From contig JACQKK010000081.1 of the NCBI GenBank assembly GCA_016204605.1, forward strand, positions 1 to 33,048: DNA of 33,048 nucleotides. The letters run 5' to 3'. Shown piece by piece: positions 1-8,175 of the stretch. Position numbers and translations under genes: made by a program. Every line of letters begins with the position of its first letter. The stretch's first letter is position 1. The notes beneath the pieces are model-generated. The model worked only from the letters and a program-made list of their open reading frames with translations. It was not told where the DNA came from and made no database searches. The DNA is from Candidatus Lambdaproteobacteria bacterium. GTDB lineage: Bacteria > SAR324 > JACQKK01.

Positions 1-1256
1 ACTCGCGCACGCTGGCGCAGGCCCTGGCGGAGCAACGCGATCTGCTCTGCGGCCCTGAGCGCGAGCGCATCCGCGTCTCGACCATCCACGGCTGGGTACG
101 CGGGCTGCTGGCGGAGGGCGGGCAGGCCCCGCTGATCGCCGGGGCCGCGGAGACCGAGGCGCTCTGGGCTCAGGTCGTGGCGGCGGATACGCTCGGGCTC
201 ACGCCCGCGTTCTACCGCGCCGAGTGGGAACACGTCGTGCTGCCCCAGGACCTGCGGCGGGAGGAGGATTACCTGCGCGCCGACCGCGCGGGCCTGCCGG
301 CGCTGCCCACGGGTCGCGCCGGTCGACGCGCCGTGTGGGCGGTGCTCTCGCGCTACGAGCAGGGCTTGTCCGCGCGGGGGCTGGTGGATTTCGACCTGCT
401 GGTGCGCAGCGCCCGGGACCGGCTGGCGGCAGGCACGCTCCCCATCGGCGACGTTGCGGCGGTCGTCGTCGACGAGGCCCAGGACCTGCGCTCGGAGGAG
501 CTGCGCTTCCTGGCCGCGTTGCTGGGCGGGCGCCGCAATGGGCTGTTCCTGGTCGGCGACGCCCACCAGCGCATCTTCCGCTCGCCGTTCGCCATGAGCC
601 GCTTCGGAATCGCGGTGGAGGGGCGCACCACGCGGCTCCGGCTCAACTACCGCTCCACCGGCCACATCCTGGTGCGCGCGCTGCAGGTGGTGTCCCACGA
701 GCCCGTGCGGGATCTGGACGAGCAGGTGCAGAGCTACGCGGGGTACTACTCGCTGCGGACGGGCCGGGAGCCCCAACTGCTGCGCCATTCCGACCCCGAC
801 CGGGAGGCCGGGGCGATCTCGGCCCTGCTGCGCGGCATCGAGCCCGAGCTGGGGGCCTGGAACCGGGTGGCGGTGTTCGCACGGCTCGATCGGCAGGTGC
901 GCCACCTCCACGCGCGGCTGCGCGCGGCCGGCATTCCCGCCCTGCTCCTGCGCGACGAGGCCCGGCCCTCGGAGCCGGGGGTGCACCTGGCCACGATGCA
1001 TCGCGCGAAAGGACTCGAGTACCCGGTCGTGATCCTGGCCGGGCTCGACCAGGGCGTGCTGCCGCTACCCCACCGCGCCCTGTCCCACAATGCGAGCCCC
1101 AGCACGCGCCTGGCCGCCGAGCATCTCCAGCAGGAGCGGAACCTGCTCTATGTGGCGATGAGCCGGGCCCGCGACCTGCTGTTCCTCTCCTGCGGCGGCG
1201 CCCTGAGCCCGCTGGTGGCGGAGCTGTTCCGCCAAGGCACGCCGGCTCGGCCTTGA
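1..1256 (+). CDS. UvrD/Rep-like superfamily 1A helicase, C-terminal part
   Basis: ATP-dependent DNA helicase of the UvrD/Rep superfamily, cut by the window edge. The reading frame is open from base 3, so the N-terminus with the Walker A P-loop lies outside. Visible in order: RVSTIHGW near base 75 (motif Ic region), the Walker B box VVVDEAQD with DEAQD at 471-485, LVGDAHQRIF at about 552 (motif III), LNYRST (motif IV), ATMHRAKGLEYPVVIL (motif V) and ERNLLYVAMSRAR (motif VI, arginine finger). These are the standard SF1A motifs for ATP hydrolysis and 3'-5' translocation. The inserts between motifs are short, so this is a compact member and not full-length UvrD or PcrA. It ends in TGA at 1254-1256, convergent with the HyuA-like gene. 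The exact subfamily cannot be told without the N-terminus. Confidence 0.9.
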   Translation, partial: SRTLAQALAEQRDLLCGPERERIRVSTIHGWVRGLLAEGGQAPLIAGAAETEALWAQVVAADTLGLTPAFYRAEWEHVVLPQDLRREEDYLRADRAGLPALPTGRAGRRAVWAVLSRYEQGLSARGLVDFDLLVRSARDRLAAGTLPIGDVAAVVVDEAQDLRSEELRFLAALLGGRRNGLFLVGDAHQRIFRSPFAMSRFGIAVEGRTTRLRLNYRSTGHILVRALQVVSHEPVRDLDEQVQSYAGYYSLRTGREPQLLRHSDPDREAGAISALLRGIEPELGAWNRVAVFARLDRQVRHLHARLRAAGIPALLLRDEARPSEPGVHLATMHRAKGLEYPVVILAGLDQGVLPLPHRALSHNASPSTRLAAEHLQQERNLLYVAMSRARDLLFLSCGGALSPLVAELFRQGTPARP

Positions 1257-1379
1257 TTCTATCTGCACGTCGATAGCGCCCGGATGTCTCGGAGGAGGCG
1301 GCGCTGCCCTCGTCCTCCGTACCTCCACCTCCCGGCAGGGAGCAAAGTTCCCGGGACCTATAGAATGCGCCTGTGCCGA

Positions 1380-1451
1380 GGGCGCCGCAGGCGCCCAACG
1401 GGGTCTGGGGCCTTCGGCCCCAGCGGGGGTGTCGGGGGCGGAACCCCCGAC
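1380..1451. terminator. Cluster of three consecutive perfect hairpins between convergent genes
   Basis: Three independent inverted repeats lie side by side. Hairpin 1 has 7-bp arms 1380-1386/1390-1396 and a 3-nt loop. Hairpin 2 has 8-bp arms 1405-1412/1416-1423 and loop TTC. Hairpin 3 has 8-bp arms 1431-1438/1444-1451 and a 5-nt loop. All stems are nearly pure G/C and no T-tract follows. The cluster lies in the 232-bp gap between the converging helicase and HyuA-like genes, so bidirectional transcription termination or transcript 3'-end protection is the simplest role. A dispersed REP-like element is the alternative. Confidence 0.6.
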
Positions 1452-1488
1452 GATCCGGCATCATTGGTCGTTTGATATGGAAGTGGCC

Positions 1489-3480
1489 TCAGGCCGGGTC
1501 GCCGGTGAGGATGCCTTCGATGCGGGCGATGATCAGCTCCTTGCGCGCGCGCCGGGAAAATGCCGCATAGTCCTCGAGCACCTCCTCCTCCAGCACGAGC
1601 CGGGGCTCCCGCAGGCCGAGCGCCCGGGCGCGGGCTGCGAGCGTGCTTCGCAGGAACGTCCGGCCTTCGGCCATGGCATCGGCGAAGGCGGGGAAGAAGC
1701 GCTTGCCCTGGTGATCGAACAGCTCGAAGCCGCCGGTGACCACAGGCTCGACGCTGACCGACTCGTGGAGCACGAACCCCGAGGTGATGGCGCCCAGGGC
1801 GTTGGCCACCTCGCCATCGGCCGGCACCCGCAGCTTCGCGCCCAGGCGCGGCGCGAGGCCGCCGAAGATCACCGGCGCGCCGGCCCCCACCAGCACCAGC
1901 GGGCGGCCCGGATCGAGCGCGAGCGCCGCGCCCGCTTCGCCGGCCTGCGCCAGCAGCAGCTCGACCAGGCGCTCCAGCCAGGGGGAGTCGGGCGCCGGCG
2001 GCGGCTCCCATTCCGCCAGGAACAGGGTCACGACCGCCATGGCCTGGCGGCGGATCGCCGCGTACAGGTGCGCCCGGAAGCTCTCGACCGGCACATCCAG
2101 CATGCGCGCGTAAAGCCCCAGCATCGCCTCGGCCACCCCGCGCGAAAAGGCGGGGGCGTGGCCCTCGGCGCAGTACAGATCGGTCGGCGTGAGCCCGATC
2201 CGCACCGCCAGCCGCCCCTGCTCGAGGGCGTGTAGCGCGGCGCCCCAGGCGGGAATCGCCGCCCGCGTCTCCAGCGCGCGCACGCGCAGGGGGCCGCGCT
2301 CCAGCGCGGCGAGCAGCGCCTGCTGCTCCGGGGTCAGGTCGGCGCCCGCCACCAGCGCCCGGCGCAGGGGGTCCACGGCCACGAGCTCGAGCAGCTCGGG
2401 ATCGCCGAAGTGCCACTGGTCGGCCAGCTCCGCTTCCAGCGGGGCGGGGCTCCAGCCGGGGAAGAGCGCCGGGGCGCGGCAGTAGGGCAGCACGCGGCGG
2501 TTCTCGAACTGGAAGCGCTCTCTGCCGCCGAGGCGGAAGCGGCTGTCGCCCCCCAGACCGAAGGTGGTGATATCGAGGCCGTCCACGGCGATGCTGCGGC
2601 CGTTGATGCGGATGCCGCCCCGGCGCAGGCGGCCGCGTCCGTCGCGCACGCGGCCCATGTCGGTCGTGGTGCCGCCCACGTCCACCACGTAGGCATCGCG
2701 CTCGGCAGAGAGGAAGTACCCGCCGTGGAGCGAGGCTGCCGGTCCGGAGAACAGGGTCTGGACGGGGCGTTCGAGCGCCTCGTGCTCGTCCATCAGCGAG
2801 CCGTCGCCCTTGACGATGTAGAGCGGGCAGCCGATGCCCAGTCCCGCCAGGATGGCCTTGACGGCGCGCAGCCACTCCACGATCAGCGTGAGCAGCCCGG
2901 CGTTGAGCGCGGCCGCCTGGGCGCGCTGCAGGAAGTTGAGCTGGTGGGTGAGCTCGCTGCCCATCACCACCGGCTTGCCGTAGGCGCGGCGCAGAATCTC
3001 GGCGATCTGGCGCTCGTGGGCGGGGTTGCGGGTGGAGGCGTAGCAGGAGACGGCGAAGCTGCCCACCCGTCCGGCCCAGGGGGCCGTCCTGGCCAGCACC
3101 TCCTGCTCCGAGACGGCGACCAGCTCGACCGCGTTGAAATCCACCTGGCTCCTCAGCAGGAGCGGCGGGGGCTGGAAGCCGGGCGGCACGGCGATATCGC
3201 CGGGCTCCATCAGCAGGGCGGTCGGGTGCACCTTGGCTTCCGCCACGGCGTTGGTGGCCAGGGTGGTCGAGAGCGCCACGCGGCGCAGGCGTGCGACCTC
3301 GGGCGGGCTCAGCGCCAGCGCGGCGAAGGCGCGCGCGATGCCCACCCCGTAGTCGCCATGGGTGGTGGGCGTCTTACCCTTGCGCAGCAGGCGCCGGGCG
3401 TCCAGATCGAGCAGCACGATGTCGGTGAAGGTGCCCCCGGTATCGATGCCGATGCCGAGGGGGGCGGGCGTGGCGCTCAT
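1489..3480 (-). CDS. Hydantoinase/oxoprolinase family protein (HyuA-like)
   Basis: 663-residue cytoplasmic ATPase of the HyuA / N-methylhydantoinase A / acetone-acetophenone carboxylase alpha family. These enzymes use ATP to open cyclic amides such as hydantoins or 5-oxoproline, or to phosphorylate ketone-derived enols. The N-terminal phosphate loop is at residues 13-20 (DTGGTFTD). The second ASKHA phosphate loop is at 267-274 (DVGGTTTD), preceded by KGDGSLM (224-230) and SGPAAS (245-250). Length matches a stand-alone A subunit. The usual partner HyuB is absent: both neighbours are unrelated. No clear Shine-Dalgarno precedes the ATG at 3480. The fold assignment is firm; the substrate cannot be inferred. 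Confidence 0.88.
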   Translation of the reverse strand: MSATPAPLGIGIDTGGTFTDIVLLDLDARRLLRKGKTPTTHGDYGVGIARAFAALALSPPEVARLRRVALSTTLATNAVAEAKVHPTALLMEPGDIAVPPGFQPPPLLLRSQVDFNAVELVAVSEQEVLARTAPWAGRVGSFAVSCYASTRNPAHERQIAEILRRAYGKPVVMGSELTHQLNFLQRAQAAALNAGLLTLIVEWLRAVKAILAGLGIGCPLYIVKGDGSLMDEHEALERPVQTLFSGPAASLHGGYFLSAERDAYVVDVGGTTTDMGRVRDGRGRLRRGGIRINGRSIAVDGLDITTFGLGGDSRFRLGGRERFQFENRRVLPYCRAPALFPGWSPAPLEAELADQWHFGDPELLELVAVDPLRRALVAGADLTPEQQALLAALERGPLRVRALETRAAIPAWGAALHALEQGRLAVRIGLTPTDLYCAEGHAPAFSRGVAEAMLGLYARMLDVPVESFRAHLYAAIRRQAMAVVTLFLAEWEPPPAPDSPWLERLVELLLAQAGEAGAALALDPGRPLVLVGAGAPVIFGGLAPRLGAKLRVPADGEVANALGAITSGFVLHESVSVEPVVTGGFELFDHQGKRFFPAFADAMAEGRTFLRSTLAARARALGLREPRLVLEEEVLEDYAAFSRRARKELIIARIEGILTGDPA

Positions 3481-3541
3481 GCGGAAACGACGAAGCGGGC
3501 GGTGACGTGGGGAGACCCCTGGCGAAGTGCACGCCCGTTGT

Positions 3542-3556
3542 GCGTCGGCGGGGGCT
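3542..3556. other. Short inverted repeat upstream of the 67-residue gene
   Basis: GCTTGTGGTACAAGC is a 6-bp inverted repeat with a 3-nt spacer, about 100 bases before the small protein's start and just upstream of the divergent HyuA-like gene. It could be a repressor or activator half-site pair for either gene. No convincing -35/-10 pair could be fixed around it. Confidence 0.25.
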
Positions 3557-3656
3557 TGTGGTACAAGCTGCTCAGATGATCTTGCGGCGGACGTTCCGGC
3601 GTATGCAGGCGCCCGGCGTACCGGCCGTACAGCCCAGACCCAGGAGACGGGTACAC

Positions 3657-3860
3657 ATGGCCATCAAGGTTCCCATTTACATCATCCCAGGCGCGCCGGT
3701 CGTCAAGTATCGCAACCAGTACACCGATTCGCTCGAAAACATGTTTGTCGAAGCCATCCGGCTGGACCCGCACTTCGGCACGTACCAGCGCTGGGAAAGC
3801 ACCGACTATAGCGGGCCTTTCTCCGAGTTGAAAAGCGGATTCCTCTCCTACAACGCCTGA
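3657..3860 (+). CDS. Orphan 67-residue protein of unknown function
   Basis: Small soluble protein; I do not recognise the family. ATG at 3657 is preceded by AGGAGA (3642-3647) with 9-nt spacing, strong evidence for translation from this codon and against the longer upstream start. The sequence begins MAIKVPIYIIPGAPVVKYRN and is rich in Tyr, Phe, Pro and Ser, with few of the Arg/Ala runs seen in non-coding frames here. A hydrophobic strand (VPIYIIPG) is followed by a likely helix (SLENMFVEAIRL) and a Tyr/Ser-rich tail ending FLSYNA. There is no signal peptide, membrane helix or Cys pair. Its GC content looks well below the surroundings. It lies 188 bp upstream of the RimI-like gene on the same strand and could share a transcript. 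Confidence 0.7.
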   Translation: MAIKVPIYIIPGAPVVKYRNQYTDSLENMFVEAIRLDPHFGTYQRWESTDYSGPFSELKSGFLSYNA

Positions 3861-4002
3861 TCCCCTCCGCAACGGGAGCGCCGCCGCCTGGCGCAGGCCC
3901 TGAGGCGCCCCCGGGGCGGGGCGTGTCCGGGCGCGACGTGCTCCACCGCCCGATCCTGCCCACCGAGCGACCCGCCGCCGGGTGGTCCGGGCGTCTGGTC
4001 GT

Positions 4003-4060
4003 GCCGCCTGACCGCCATGCCGCCTGACCGCCATGCCGCCTGACCGCCATGCCGCCTGAC
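4003..4060 (+). repeat. 16-bp tandem repeat carrying start codons in all three frames
   Basis: The unit GCCGCCTGACCGCCAT occurs at 4003-4018, 4019-4034 and 4035-4050, with a partial fourth copy at 4051-4060 that then diverges. Each AT plus the next unit's G makes an ATG (4017, 4033, 4049). Because 16 is not a multiple of 3, each ATG is in a different frame. The first two ATGs open 8-codon frames closed by the TGA inside the repeats; the third is the start of the acetyltransferase. Copy-number slippage would change the number of decoy starts. Confidence 0.85.
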
Positions 4061-4540
4061 GGCCGCCCCGATGCGCTCGCGCTCGAAAAGGCCCCCGCGC
4101 CGGAGGCGGTGGCCGGCCTGGAGCGGCGGTGCTTCGACGAGCCCTGGGATGCGGACACCTACTGCAGCCTGCTTGCCAACCCGGCGGTGCGCGCCTGGCT
4201 GCTCCTCGACGCGCGGGGTCAGGGGATCGGCCTGCTCAGCTTCCAGCAGGTGGCCGACGAGGCCGAGCTCTACCGGATCGGCGTCGTGCCGGAACACCGC
4301 CGGAACGGGCAGGGTCGGCGCCTGCTCGCGCACTGGCTCGGTTGGCTTCGTGCGCGCGGCATCCGCCGCGTGGCGCTGGAGGTACGGGCCGACAACATGG
4401 CCGCCCAGGCGCTATACCGCGCCGTGGGCTTCCGGGAAGCGGGGCGGCGGCCCGGCTACTACGCCCGCGGCGCGGCGGACGCCCTGGTCTACGTCGTCGA
4501 GTGGGATGGGGCGACCAGCCCACCGGCCGCAACCCCGTAG
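4049..4540 (+). CDS. rimI: RimI-like GNAT N-acetyltransferase
   Basis: 163-residue GNAT-fold acetyltransferase, best matched to RimI, which acetylates the N-terminal amine of ribosomal protein S18 (and other proteins) using acetyl-CoA. The acetyl-CoA pyrophosphate loop is R-R-N-G-Q-G at 84-89. The C-terminal signature LEVRADNMAAQALYRAVGF (110-128) contains the family's Glu and the Asn/Tyr pair, followed by the typical GRRPGYY. The start ATG lies inside the tandem repeat, and no classical Shine-Dalgarno is present because the repeats occupy that region. An internal start would remove part of the first strand. The gene converges on the membrane protein with a 4-bp gap. The RimI assignment is likely but not exclusive within GNATs. 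Confidence 0.82.
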   Translation: MPPDGRPDALALEKAPAPEAVAGLERRCFDEPWDADTYCSLLANPAVRAWLLLDARGQGIGLLSFQQVADEAELYRIGVVPEHRRNGQGRRLLAHWLGWLRARGIRRVALEVRADNMAAQALYRAVGFREAGRRPGYYARGAADALVYVVEWDGATSPPAATP

Positions 4541-4544
4541 CGGC

Positions 4545-4991
4545 TCAGGTGCTTGCTGCGTCATCAGCCGACACCGGCGGGCTGTCGGCGCTCATCTGGA
4601 GCCAGAGGCCGGCCATCGCGCCCCACAGCAGGTTGAAGAACAGCACGATGAACGGCCACGCCGGTCCCATGGCCAGACCGAAAAATCCCAGGCCGTCCTT
4701 GTACGGATTGAAGATGAGCAGCGCCGCCGCGGCCGGGAACAGGCTCAGCACGAGGCCGCGCCGCCAGGGTTTCAGCGAAGCCAGCAGTGGAGTGGCGAAC
4801 AGCAGCCCCCACAGGCCGCCCCAGGCGACGCGCTGGTACATCCAACCCGGCGTGAGCTGGGGGATGAAGCCGATCCCGAGCATCAGAAACAGGCCGAACA
4901 GTCCGGCCAGCCAGATCACCAGGCTCAGCAGGAATCCGGCGAGCGCGCCCGCCGCGAAGCACTGATTGGCCCGGCTGAGAACGTTCCGCAT
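4545..4991 (-). CDS. Four-helix inner-membrane protein of unknown function
   Basis: 148-residue hydrophobic protein with four predicted membrane segments at about 13-42, 55-72, 78-94 and 103-130, and a polar C-terminal tail (SADSPPVSADDAAST). The positive-inside residues (R2, R7; K74-R78 between helices 2 and 3) suggest both termini face the cytoplasm. No catalytic or transport motif is visible and I do not recognise a named family. ATG at 4991 is preceded by GGAGG with 5-nt spacing. A good promoter lies about 100 bp upstream (5090-5117), so it is probably transcribed alone. Confidence 0.8.
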   Translation of the reverse strand: MRNVLSRANQCFAAGALAGFLLSLVIWLAGLFGLFLMLGIGFIPQLTPGWMYQRVAWGGLWGLLFATPLLASLKPWRRGLVLSLFPAAAALLIFNPYKDGLGFFGLAMGPAWPFIVLFFNLLWGAMAGLWLQMSADSPPVSADDAAST

Positions 4992-5089
4992 CGTAACCTC
5001 CGCTGCGGCTGAGGAGGTGGTGTCGCACCTGCGCGAGAGCCGGGGGCGACCCGCAGCCCGCCCGCGGGGCGCAACCGGCGCCCAGCCGG

Positions 5090-5117
5090 ATTATCCACGC
5101 CGGCGCGCCGTTGTAAA
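5090..5117 (-). promoter_or_regulatory. Sigma70-type promoter for the four-helix membrane protein
   Basis: On the minus strand, TTTACA (5117-5112) and GATAAT (5095-5090) are separated by 16 bp, matching 5/6 and 5/6 of the -35 and -10 consensus. Transcription would start near 5083, giving a leader of about 90 nt before ATG 4991. In a 70% GC background this is an unusually good match. Confidence 0.6.
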
Positions 5118-5179
5118 GCGAAATGTGCTCGAATTTCCGGCGAGAGCAGCGTGCGCGCGACGGAAAGGTGTCGCAATCG

Positions 5180-5290
5180 CTATCGAGGCCCGGCCTGGTC
5201 GCGGACATAGCTCGACGCGGTCTTGAGCAGGGGCTCCTCCAGCGCCAGGATCAGCCGCGTACGGCCTTCGAGCTGTACCCATTCGCGCAT
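5180..5290 (-). CDS. Possible 36-residue small protein
   Basis: Short frame starting MREWVQLEGRT and ending DQAGPR. It contains Trp, Tyr, Ile, Leu and acidic residues in a helix-like pattern and lacks the Arg/Ala/Pro runs typical of shadow frames here. No convincing Shine-Dalgarno precedes it. It lies about 135 bp downstream of the CoA transferase on the same strand. It may be a genuine small gene, the remnant of a larger one, or chance. Confidence 0.25.
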   Translation of the reverse strand: MREWVQLEGRTRLILALEEPLLKTASSYVRDQAGPR

Positions 5291-5424
5291 GGTGCGCCCG
5301 CTGTATAAGTGGCGGAAGGGCGTAGCCGCGTCGCATCCGAGCAGCCGGCGCGCGGCCGGCCGGCGAGTGTCGCCGCCTCCCCGCCATGCTCCCGCACCGG
5401 AGCGCATGACGACCCCGCGCCGCG

Positions 5425-6624
5425 TCAGCCGGCCTTGACGACGCCCGCCGTGACCAGCCCCGCGATGCGCGCGGCGTCGTAGCCGAGTCCCCGCAGAATC
5501 TCGCGCGTGTGCTCGCCCAGCTTGGGCGCGCGGAAGGGGGCTGTGCCGCCGAAGTCCGTCATGTGGAAGGGCGGCCCGGAGACCCGCAAGGGGCCGTAGT
5601 CGGGGTCTTGGAGGGTCTGCACCGCGCCGAGCGCATCCACCTGGCCATCGGCCATCAGCTCCGCCAGGTCGTTGATGGGGGCGGAGGGCACGCCCGCCTT
5701 GACCAGGTGCTCGACCAGCGCGGCGGTGTTCCAGGCGCGCGTGGCGGCGCTCAGCTCGTCGATGAATGCCGGCAGGTTGGCCATGCGCTGCTTGTTGTCC
5801 GGGAAGCGCGGGTCGGCGATCATGCGCTCGAGCCCGAGCGCTCGCGCCAGCTTCTCCCAGAGGTTCTGGTTGGCCGCGGCGATCAGCGCGTGGCCATCGG
5901 CGGTGGGGAACGCCTGGTAGGGCGCCGCGCTGGCATGGGCCGAGCCGAGCTTGCGCGGGAGCACGCCGCTCTGCAGGAAGCTCGACATCTGCACGGCCAT
6001 CAGGAACACCGCCGATTGCAGCAGCGAGCCCTCCACCTTGGCCCCCTGCCCCGTCTCCCGGCGCCGGTATAGCGCGGTGACGGTGGCCAGGGCGCCGATC
6101 ACGCCCGAGCTCAGGTCGAGGAACGAGACGCCGCTGCGGACCGGCTCGCCGCCCGGCATGCCGGTGAAGCTCATGATGCCGCTGTACGCCTGGAGCAAGG
6201 TCTCGTAGCCGGGATAGGCGGCGCGCGGCCCGCGGCGCCCGAAGGCCGAGATCGACGTGAACACCAGGCGCGGGTTGACCGCCTGCAGCTCCTCGTAGGC
6301 CAGCCCGAAGCTCTCCATGGTGCCGGTCTTGAAGTTTTCGACCACCACGTCGGCGCCCCGCACGAGATCGAGCACGATCTGGCGGCCCTCCTTGGCCTTG
6401 AGGTCGACGGCGATGCCCTTCTTGTTCAGGTTGACCGCCAGGAAGGAATCGCTCAGGTCCTTGGTGAAGGGCGGCCACTCCCGGGTCTCATCGCCTTTCG
6501 GGTCCTCGACCTTGATCACCTCGGCGCCGAGGAAGGAAAGGATCATCGCGCAATAGGGGCCGGCGAGCACCCGCGACAGGTCGATCACGCGGACGCCCGC
6601 CAGCGGCTGTGAACGGGACTCCAT
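5425..6624 (-). CDS. CaiB/BaiF (class III) CoA transferase
   Basis: 399-residue cytoplasmic enzyme moving CoA between carboxylic acids through mixed-anhydride intermediates, as in formyl-CoA or carnitine CoA transferases. Visible family features: RVIDLSRVLAGPYC (residues 12-25), GAEVIKVE (33-40), NLNKKGIAVDL (65-75) and a catalytic Asp at D170 in SGVSFLDLSSG. Full family length. ATG 6624 is preceded by AGGAA at suitable spacing. It is divergent from the MFS gene. Such enzymes usually work with acyl-CoA dehydrogenases, hydratases or lyases, none of which is adjacent, so the acid partner is unknown. Confidence 0.92.
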   Translation of the reverse strand: MESRSQPLAGVRVIDLSRVLAGPYCAMILSFLGAEVIKVEDPKGDETREWPPFTKDLSDSFLAVNLNKKGIAVDLKAKEGRQIVLDLVRGADVVVENFKTGTMESFGLAYEELQAVNPRLVFTSISAFGRRGPRAAYPGYETLLQAYSGIMSFTGMPGGEPVRSGVSFLDLSSGVIGALATVTALYRRRETGQGAKVEGSLLQSAVFLMAVQMSSFLQSGVLPRKLGSAHASAAPYQAFPTADGHALIAAANQNLWEKLARALGLERMIADPRFPDNKQRMANLPAFIDELSAATRAWNTAALVEHLVKAGVPSAPINDLAELMADGQVDALGAVQTLQDPDYGPLRVSGPPFHMTDFGGTAPFRAPKLGEHTREILRGLGYDAARIAGLVTAGVVKAG

Positions 6625-6908
6625 GGGGATTCCTGCGCTAGGGTGGAGTGGGGTGGCAGCGGGTGGGAGCCCGGCCCGAGCCGCGCTCCCGGGGACCGGC
6701 CACTACCGTAACCGCATCGCCGGGGGGATTCAAGGCACACGCTGGAGCGCCGGCGGGATCGCGGCTACACTTAGCGGATGCCGACCGGGCGCGGGGGCCG
6801 GGGATGGAGAGCCTGCCGCGCTGGGCGCTGCGGCCCGGCCTCCCGACCCCTGCGCCGGGGGATCGCCCCCTGGGCGCGGCCAGGCGTGACCTTCCACAGG
6901 AGCCGAGG

Positions 6909-8171
6909 GTGCCCAGTACCCGTTCCGAGCTGGCGGTCGTAGGGCTGGTGGCGGCCGTCCAATTCGTCAACGTGCTCGATTTCATGATCGTGCTGCCGTT
7001 GGGTCCCGACTTCGCGCGGGCCCTGGGCATCCCGCTTTCGCAGCTGGGCTACGTGGGCGGGAGCTACACCGCCGCGGCGGCGCTCGCGGGGCTGATCGGA
7101 TCGCTGTTCCTGGACCGCTTCGACCGGCGCAAGGCGCTGCTGGGGGCCATGGTCGGGCTCGGGCTGGCCACCGCCCTCGGCGCGGCGGCGCAGGGATTGG
7201 CCAGCATGATCGCGGCCCGCGTGCTGGCGGGGGCGTTCGGCGGGCCGGCGACGGCGCTCTCGCTCGCCATCGTTGCCGACGTCGTGCCGCCGCAGCGGCG
7301 CGGACGGGCCATGGCGCTCGTGATGGGGTCGTTCACGGTGGCGTCGGTGCTCGGCGTGCCGGCCGGGTTGGAGCTGGCGCGACTCTGGAGCTGGCGGTTG
7401 CCGCTGCTGCTGGTGGCCGGGCTGGGGTTCCTGATCTCGCTGAGCACGTTCCGGGCCCTGCCGCCCCTGCGGGGCCACCTGGAGCATCGCGCCGAGGGAG
7501 AGGCCGGGAGCGGCTTCTTCGCCGTGTTCGGCCAGCGCCTGCCGGTGCTCTCCCTGTTGCTGAGCTTCGCGCTGATGATGAGCATGTTCGTCGCCATTCC
7601 CAACCTGGCCGCATACCTGATGGGCAACCTGGGCTACCCGCGGGCGCGGCTGGGGCTGCTCTATTTCGTGGGCGGGGCGGTGAGCTTCTTCGGCATGCAG
7701 GCGGCCGGACGGATCACCGACCGGGTGGGGGCGTTCCCGGTGGGGACGATCGCCACTTTGGCCATGCTCGGCGTGATCTGGGTCACGTTCATCGCCCCCT
7801 ACCCCGGCATGCCGGTGGTGGCGGTGTTCGTGGGGTTCATGTTCACCAGCTCGATCCGGAGCGTCGCCTTCAATGCGCTGATTTCGCGCATACCCCGGGT
7901 GGAGGAGCGGGCCCGCTTCATGTCGATGAATGCCGCCGTGATGCACCTGGCAGCCTCCCTGGGCGCCTTCCTTTCGGCGGAGTTGCTCACCGAGCGCGCC
8001 GGCGGCATCCTCGAGGGGATGCCCCGCGTGGGCTGGGTCTCGGCCGGCCTGGGCATGCTGGTGCCGCCGCTGCTCTGGCTCGTGGTGCGGGGCGTGCGCA
8101 GCCGCGAAGCCGAGGCCCACGCCCGGCTCGCCGTCGCACCGGCGCTCGAAGGGGGCTCGGCGGCGCGCTGA
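6909..8171 (+). CDS. MFS transporter, drug:H+ antiporter-1-like
   Basis: About 420-residue, 12-helix inner-membrane transporter of the major facilitator superfamily. GTG at 6909 is chosen because AGGAG (6898-6902) sits 6 nt before it and the product then begins directly before helix 1 (ELAVVGLVAAVQFVNVLDFMI). The loop between helices 2 and 3 carries the DRFDRRKALL motif A variant, and the D-x-R motif recurs in the second half as GRITDRVGAFPVG. The sequence between helices 5 and 6 fits AraJ/arabinose-efflux-like DHA1 proteins. Substrate unknown. The open frame extends upstream to 6648 but that part has shadow-like composition. A 28-bp palindrome follows the stop codon. Confidence 0.88.
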   Translation: MPSTRSELAVVGLVAAVQFVNVLDFMIVLPLGPDFARALGIPLSQLGYVGGSYTAAAALAGLIGSLFLDRFDRRKALLGAMVGLGLATALGAAAQGLASMIAARVLAGAFGGPATALSLAIVADVVPPQRRGRAMALVMGSFTVASVLGVPAGLELARLWSWRLPLLLVAGLGFLISLSTFRALPPLRGHLEHRAEGEAGSGFFAVFGQRLPVLSLLLSFALMMSMFVAIPNLAAYLMGNLGYPRARLGLLYFVGGAVSFFGMQAAGRITDRVGAFPVGTIATLAMLGVIWVTFIAPYPGMPVVAVFVGFMFTSSIRSVAFNALISRIPRVEERARFMSMNAAVMHLAASLGAFLSAELLTERAGGILEGMPRVGWVSAGLGMLVPPLLWLVVRGVRSREAEAHARLAVAPALEGGSAAR

Positions 8172-8175
8172 GCAT

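Larger units (their letters stand above)
4992..5424. other. Intergenic region between membrane-protein gene and CoA-transferase gene
   Basis: 433 bp. It holds the minus-strand promoter at 5090-5117 and a possible 36-residue frame (5180-5290). The part from 5340 to 5420 is very G/C-rich with short palindromes (for example GGCCGGCC) and carries no convincing gene. Confidence 0.5.

Noticed and set aside
3542..3560. Sigma54 promoter (TGGTACAAGCTGCTC)
   Set aside because: The GG and GC dinucleotides are 8 bp apart instead of the required 10.
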